A stretch of DNA of 64,000 bases. It comes from Myxococcales bacterium UBA1238 (lineage in GTDB: Bacteria; Myxococcota_A; Bradymonadia; UBA7976; UBA1532). The notes under the pieces were generated by a model. The model had not been told where the DNA came from. It did no database searches and was given only the letters and a program-made list of their open reading frames with translations. The translations under genes and the position numbers were made by a program. The stretch lies in NCBI GenBank assembly GCA_002309015.1, contig DBWM01000071.1:22682-86681 (forward strand). The letters run 5' to 3'. Positions 59,624-64,000 of this stretch are shown here, piece after piece. Each line of letters opens with the position of its first letter. The stretch's first letter is position 1.

Positions 59624-61693
59624 TCAGGATCGGGGCGAAATGCGTCGGTTCAAACGCTCGCGCTTTTGGGCCTTGGCGGGTTGTGATCCGTTCGCCGCGC
59701 GCGGATCCTGCCTGGTCTGCTTGGGGTGGAACTCCGACGGCTTGCTCTTGGCCTGTGGTTTGCCCGATCGGTCTTTGGGCTTTCGCGGAGATTCAAACCG
59801 CTCGATCTCGCAGGGGGCGGATTGCTGGGGGGCAGACTGGGTGATCGGTTCGATCGGCTCGTTCTTTTCGGTGCGATCCTGCCTCTTTGAGGTAAAGGGC
59901 CTCGGTCGGCTTTGTCCCCTGGAACCTCTCGGCTGAATGTTTTGCGGTGCGATGCGGCAGCGGATGGGATAACCGCGCAATGTGGCCAGTTCCTGCAGCG
60001 CCTGATCGACAAAGTTCTGCGGAATCTCGACGAAGCTGTCGCGATCGCAGATGGTGATCGCCCCGATCATGGGCCCCGGAATGCCGGCTTCGTTGGCCAA
60101 CGCGCCAACCACGTCGTTCACGCGCACGCCATGGATCCTCCCCGCCGAAAGCTGCAGAAGCACAATCTTTCCCGAGGCGATGGGCACCGGATCAGGGGGC
60201 AGCTGAAGCGGGCGATGCAGCTGTGCCAGACGGGCAAGACCCGCTGCCGCGTCTAATATGTCGTCGCCTTCTTCGGTCATCTTGCGGATCAACCCGCGGA
60301 AAAACTCCAGATCGTCGCTTTGCATCTGGTTCCGGATGGCGGCTTTAAAGAGTTCCGTCCGACTCCGCCCGATCTCTTCGGCTGTGGGCGCGCTCATCTG
60401 TTCGATCTTGCAATGCGTAAAGCGCTCGATCTCCCTTAACTGGTCGCGCTCCCTCGGTCGTACGAATAAGATCGCGATGCCTTCGCGGCCGGCCCTGCCC
60501 GTCCTTCCGATGCGATGCAGGTATAACTCCGGTTCAACCGGGATGTCGTAGTTGATAACGTGGGTTAACCCCTCGATATCGAGGCCCCGCGCCGCAACAT
60601 CGGTGGCCACCACGACGTCAACCTTGCCTCTCCGCAGTCGCTCCACGACCCTTTCGCGGTGGGCCTGGCTCATATCGCCGTGCAAAGGCTCGGCCACAAA
60701 CCCTCGCTCCTCGAGCGCATCGGCGAGATCCCCCGCTGACTGACGGGTACGGGTGAATATGAGCGACGCGCGGGCGGACTCCGCCTCCAGTAAACGGCAC
60801 AACACAAACAATTTATCGTGCCCGTGCACCAGTAAATAGCGCTGCTCGATGGTGGGAAGCGTCATCTCTCCGCCGTCGACATGCACAAACGCGGGATCGA
60901 TCAGACGCTTTTCGGCGACAGCCCTCACTTCACTCGGCATGGTGGCCGAGAATAACGCCTTTTGCAGGTGCCTTTCCGCCGGTACCTGGTCGAGGATCCA
61001 ACCGACATCCTCTATGAAGCCCATCTTGAGCATCTCATCTGCTTCATCGAGGACGAAGTAATCCAGGTTTTCGAGCACGAGACTACCGCGCTTGATATGG
61101 TCGATCACGCGGCCCGGAGTACCCACAACAATCTGTACACCCCGCTTCAGCGCCGTTTCCTGCGGAGGGATCGGCTGACCACCATAGAGTGCCGCCACAT
61201 GCAAACGTGCCATAAACTGCCCGTATACATGGATTGCATCGCAGATCTGCATGGCCAGTTCGCGTGTAGGGGCCAGGATCAACGCCTGCACAACCGACCT
61301 TGACAGATCGATCTTTTGCAAGATCGGCAACGCAAACGCTGCTGTCTTACCGGTACCTGTCCTTGCCTGACCGATCAGGTCGCGTCCTTCAAGCAATAAG
61401 GGGATGGCTTCCTGCTGGATCGACGTGGGGTGAATATATTGTGCAGACTTCAGAGCGCGCAGAATGGGCTTTGACAGCGAGAAATCTGTGAACTTAGGCT
61501 TCAAATCCACAGATTCTGCTGGATCAGGCTCGATTTCCTGAGAAGAAAGCCCCTCATTCGGCGGAATCTTGTCACTTTCTGAAGCCTGGAACTGACCATC
61601 ATCGTCGGTTAAGGGCTGTTCCTGTGCATCAGAAGTGGGCTGATCCGTCGGTTTAGTGGACTCTACAGCGTTTGGATCACTGGTCAACGGCAT
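59624..61693 (-). CDS. deaD: DEAD-box RNA helicase (DeaD/CsdA type)
   Basis: 689 residues from the ATG at 61693, chosen for AAAGGAG 5-9 nt upstream. An acidic N-terminal stretch precedes the helicase: Q motif PTSIQQEAIP, ARTGTGKTAAF (Walker A), PTRELAMQ, VGTPGRVIDH, VLDEADEML (DEAD), SATM, and the C-lobe HGDMSQAHRERVVERLRRGKVDVVVATDVAARGLD and HRIGRTGRAG. After it come a DbpA/CsdA-type RNA-binding domain (about 480-560) and a basic C-terminal tail (KPKDRSGKPQAKSKP). It unwinds RNA in ribosome assembly and mRNA decay. Confidence 0.95.
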   Translation of the reverse strand: MPLTSDPNAVESTKPTDQPTSDAQEQPLTDDDGQFQASESDKIPPNEGLSSQEIEPDPAESVDLKPKFTDFSLSKPILRALKSAQYIHPTSIQQEAIPLLLEGRDLIGQARTGTGKTAAFALPILQKIDLSRSVVQALILAPTRELAMQICDAIHVYGQFMARLHVAALYGGQPIPPQETALKRGVQIVVGTPGRVIDHIKRGSLVLENLDYFVLDEADEMLKMGFIEDVGWILDQVPAERHLQKALFSATMPSEVRAVAEKRLIDPAFVHVDGGEMTLPTIEQRYLLVHGHDKLFVLCRLLEAESARASLIFTRTRQSAGDLADALEERGFVAEPLHGDMSQAHRERVVERLRRGKVDVVVATDVAARGLDIEGLTHVINYDIPVEPELYLHRIGRTGRAGREGIAILFVRPRERDQLREIERFTHCKIEQMSAPTAEEIGRSRTELFKAAIRNQMQSDDLEFFRGLIRKMTEEGDDILDAAAGLARLAQLHRPLQLPPDPVPIASGKIVLLQLSAGRIHGVRVNDVVGALANEAGIPGPMIGAITICDRDSFVEIPQNFVDQALQELATLRGYPIRCRIAPQNIQPRGSRGQSRPRPFTSKRQDRTEKNEPIEPITQSAPQQSAPCEIERFESPRKPKDRSGKPQAKSKPSEFHPKQTRQDPRAANGSQPAKAQKRERLNRRISPRS

Positions 61694-61768
61694 AAGCGCT
61701 CCTTTTAAAAGCGCGGCATTGTACTGGGTTTGATTAAAAAGGGTAGTCCATTTCAAAAAGAAGGGACC

Positions 61769-63085
61769 TTAAAGGAAGATCGTGACCATCAAAAACGCGA
61801 GGAGAGCAGAGGCGATCGCCAAACATGGGGGCATCCATCGGGCGGGCTGCTTGCGTTGTTGGGCGATGAGCAATACTTTCGGCTTGCGTTTGTTATCCAT
61901 ATTCGACGGTATACAGACGAGACTGGGCTCGCTTAACAGCTGTTCCTGCTGGGAGAGCTGCAAAGACAGCGATATGGGCAAGGGTGCAATGACGGAATGG
62001 GAGGCCTGCAATCCTTCTTCTTCAAGGGGAATCGATTGTACAGGTGGATCCGCAAAGAGATCTTCGGGCAAGCGATCGGGAGAAAGGTCCAATTGTTGCA
62101 GCGCGAGGAGCATGGTATTGGCGTCGGGGAACCGATCCGCCGGATCCAATTCGAGGGCCTTCTGTAGAAAACGGTTGTACGACTCGGGAATGGGCTCGCC
62201 TCCTGCGGTGCAAAAGAGGGGTGGCACCTCGCGCTGGGCATCGGGACGCTTGAGTTCCTCCTGATCGTTTACGGTAAAAAGCCTGCGCGCCGTCAGAGTC
62301 TCGTAGATGATCACCCCGAGACTGTACAGATCCGCCGGAGCGTGCACTTCGATGCCGCGAATTTGCTCGGGTGACATGTAACTCGGCGATCCGATCATCA
62401 TTTGCTCGCCGGTTTGCGAGACGGGGAGCATGGGCCGCGGATCCGATTCACGGGAATCCAGCGGATCCTCTTCGGTATTGGCCTTGACGATGCCAAAATC
62501 CAGAATGCGCGCCACGAAATGATCGCGCGTACCCGAGAACATGATGTTGTCGTGCTTCAGATCGCGGTGCACGAGATGGGCGGCATGGGCGGCGATGAGC
62601 CCCAGCAAAATCTGCCTGCAGAGCTCGATCGACTGCGCCACCGTGAAGACGCCGTTGTGATTGACCTCGTCGCGCAAAGTCCAGCCCTGCACAAACTCCA
62701 TGGCCAGCCACATCGTCTTGTCGGCCTCGACTCCAAAGTTCAAAAGCCTGACCACATGCGGGCTGTCGACCGCTAAAGAGGCGGCGGCTTCGAGCTCAAA
62801 CCGCGTGCGGATGCTCTCGTTGTTGGAATATTCCTCGCGCAAAAACTTGATGGCGAGCGGTTTTCCGTTGACTTCGTCGCGCGCACGGTAAACGGCCCCC
62901 ATACCCCCTACGCCCAGACATTGGATGATCGCGTAACGGTTGGCGACGAGCGTCCCCAGTCTGCTGTCGCGCGGTGCCTGGCGCAGGGCGCTCTCGCTCA
63001 CCAAAAATGCCCCGTCTCTGGGACAACGGCGATACGAGCCTCGCTGCAAACAACGCGGACAGATGAGAAGGGGCGGTTCGTTCAT
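61769..63085 (-). CDS. Serine/threonine protein kinase with C-terminal membrane helix
   Basis: 438 residues. N-terminal zinc ribbon (CPRCLQRG...CPRDG), kinase domain with GVGGMGAVYRARD (P-loop), AIKFL (catalytic Lys), HLVHRDLKHDNIMF (catalytic loop), LDFGIVK (Mg loop) and GSPSYMSPEQI, then a linker and one C-terminal helix (PPCLAIASALLAFLMVTIFL) placing the kinase in the cytoplasm at the membrane. This is the PknB-like layout common in Myxococcota. The helicase gene follows 75 nt downstream. Confidence 0.95.
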   Translation of the reverse strand: MNEPPLLICPRCLQRGSYRRCPRDGAFLVSESALRQAPRDSRLGTLVANRYAIIQCLGVGGMGAVYRARDEVNGKPLAIKFLREEYSNNESIRTRFELEAAASLAVDSPHVVRLLNFGVEADKTMWLAMEFVQGWTLRDEVNHNGVFTVAQSIELCRQILLGLIAAHAAHLVHRDLKHDNIMFSGTRDHFVARILDFGIVKANTEEDPLDSRESDPRPMLPVSQTGEQMMIGSPSYMSPEQIRGIEVHAPADLYSLGVIIYETLTARRLFTVNDQEELKRPDAQREVPPLFCTAGGEPIPESYNRFLQKALELDPADRFPDANTMLLALQQLDLSPDRLPEDLFADPPVQSIPLEEEGLQASHSVIAPLPISLSLQLSQQEQLLSEPSLVCIPSNMDNKRKPKVLLIAQQRKQPARWMPPCLAIASALLAFLMVTIFL

Positions 63086-63374
63086 CGGCGATCTCCCGTT
63101 TACTGCGTCAATCTAGACCGTCTCGCATCGAAGCGCGCACAAAAAATGCACCGACCGCGATTTTATGGGGTTTTGATCCTTGAGGGCATATTTCACGGGC
63201 AAAAGGCGATCCAGGCAGGAATGTGCGGATAATGACGAAATTTCGGTGAGTTATGCGGTTTGTGATTGAATTCGTAGATGGTTCTGGTATTTTTTTTTCC
63301 GGTTGCGCGCCTGCAAAAATGGGTTTGTGGGGGCGCACGAGGGCTTTTAGGCAAGAGGGGTGAGGAATTAAATC

Positions 63375-64000
63375 ATGCCTAATGTAACGCTTAATGCGGA
63401 TTTGTCGAACTGGAAAGAGTTTTCTGCTCGTGAGAAAACCATCCGTTCATCACGTCTGAAGGCGATTGATCAAGCGGTTGAGGTGTATCGTAGAAATAAG
63501 AACTACCGTCCCGCTCGCATCGCACTCGCTAAGGCGATCTTTGCCTGGTTAGGCGATAAGATGGAGGCTCATCCAGATAAAAAAGTTGAATTTGAGTCTG
63601 TTTCTTGTCGCCAGGATGCCGTCACCGCGCTCATGAGTCAGATGTCCGTCGATATTCATTGTGGCGCGCTTACATCCATTCCGACGTCGGCCCGGAAGCC
63701 GTATATTTTAATGCCGCTGAGTAACAGCCAAAACCAATCGATGGTGGTGATGGTCTCGAGCGCTTTGGATTGCGACAGCTATATTTCACAAGTTGAAAGC
63801 GCATTGCGCGAACTTTCGACTCAGCCGTATGGCGCTGCCCTTCTGCAGAGGATCAGCGATCAAAAGAATAGGCACAGTGACTGGCCTTACGTTGTTCGCA
63901 TCCGATCGATGCACAATGACAATAAATGCGAGCGAATCTTGGATCACCAACCTTCCTACAGTGAGGTTTTGTGGGACGCAAGTATGCAGACGTCCCAGGA
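63375..64000 (+). CDS. Putative effector-like protein, 3' end missing
   Basis: At least 208 residues from the ATG at 63375; the frame is open to the window edge. The N-terminal 70 residues (FSAREKTIRSSRLKAIDQAV then ARIALAKAIFAWLGDKM) have the pattern RSxRLKxID ... AxxxAxxAW that I associate with leaders of secreted toxin/effector proteins. The next part (SYISQVESALRELSTQPYGAALLQRI) resembles the start of M91/NleD-type metalloprotease domains, from memory. No HExxH is reached before the edge. The call is tentative. Confidence 0.4.
   Translation, partial: MPNVTLNADLSNWKEFSAREKTIRSSRLKAIDQAVEVYRRNKNYRPARIALAKAIFAWLGDKMEAHPDKKVEFESVSCRQDAVTALMSQMSVDIHCGALTSIPTSARKPYILMPLSNSQNQSMVVMVSSALDCDSYISQVESALRELSTQPYGAALLQRISDQKNRHSDWPYVVRIRSMHNDNKCERILDHQPSYSEVLWDASMQTSQ

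Overview
The window looks like chromosomal DNA from a Gram-negative bacterium of the deltaproteobacterial/Myxococcota type, probably with an anaerobic or fermentative lifestyle. Evidence for the cell type is a VgrG/DUF4280 (PAAR-like) type VI secretion tip module, several lipobox and outer-membrane-like proteins, an exosortase and an apolipoprotein N-acyltransferase homologue. Evidence for the lifestyle is a complete sodium-pumping acyl-CoA decarboxylase operon, PreT/PreA dihydropyrimidine dehydrogenase and a flavodoxin-fold reductase. Caspase-like proteases, calcium-binding EGF repeats and a Ser/Thr kinase resemble the gene content of Myxococcota, but the lineage is an inference. No rRNA, tRNA, CRISPR or insertion sequence was recognised.

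Layout. 0-4.8 kb: 3' end of preT, preA, a flavodoxin-fold reductase, a methyltransferase and an orphan helical protein. 5.1-8.6 kb: an AT-richer accessory island with a 42-bp-period repeat array, two pairs of duplicated immunity-like genes, a frameshifted polymorphic-toxin domain and a DUF4417 gene, followed by hairpins and a largely gene-free kilobase. 9.4-19.2 kb: a leftward T6SS cargo module (VgrG, MORN-repeat protein, DUF4280 tip protein, 1514-residue five-LysM putative effector, DUF4261-like protein). 19.5-24.2 kb: metH and a bacterial homologue of the tRNA-queuosine mannosyltransferase. 24.4-27.8 kb: Na+-translocating decarboxylase operon with an outer-membrane-like protein overlapping its end. 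28.4-33.7 kb: a divergent metallophosphoesterase lipoprotein coupled to a barrel-like protein, two orphan genes, and a decayed partial duplicate. 33.7-37.7 kb: two fold-type-II PLP enzymes with an SsnA-like aminohydrolase. 38.1-41.6 kb: pncC/cinA, a LigT-like gene, recA and a nitroreductase-like lipoprotein.

41.7-42.0 kb is a gene-free stretch with clustered DnaA boxes (candidate replication origin). 42.3-45.3 kb holds a Sel1-repeat protein, a nitroreductase, a second 42-bp-period array and a paralogue of the 4-kb orphan. 45.6-49.5 kb is a caspase / EGF-lipoprotein / caspase operon. 49.7-54.9 kb has two small signalling-type genes and a very long SNF2 ATPase. 55.0-58.0 kb is a tightly packed four-gene exosortase locus that begins with a 70-residue protein made almost only of sorting signals. 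58.4-64 kb has a beta-propeller-like secreted protein, a DEAD-box RNA helicase, a membrane-anchored Ser/Thr kinase and the start of a gene cut by the window edge.

How the genes work together: most form short overlapping operons (preT-preA, vgrG-MORN, mmdA-D-C-B, the PLP pair, cinA-ligT, caspase-EGF-caspase, exosortase set), so translational coupling is common. The most unusual systems are the minimal exosortase/substrate locus, the caspase-EGF-caspase operon, the DUF4417-toxin-immunity island and the LysM T6SS effector.
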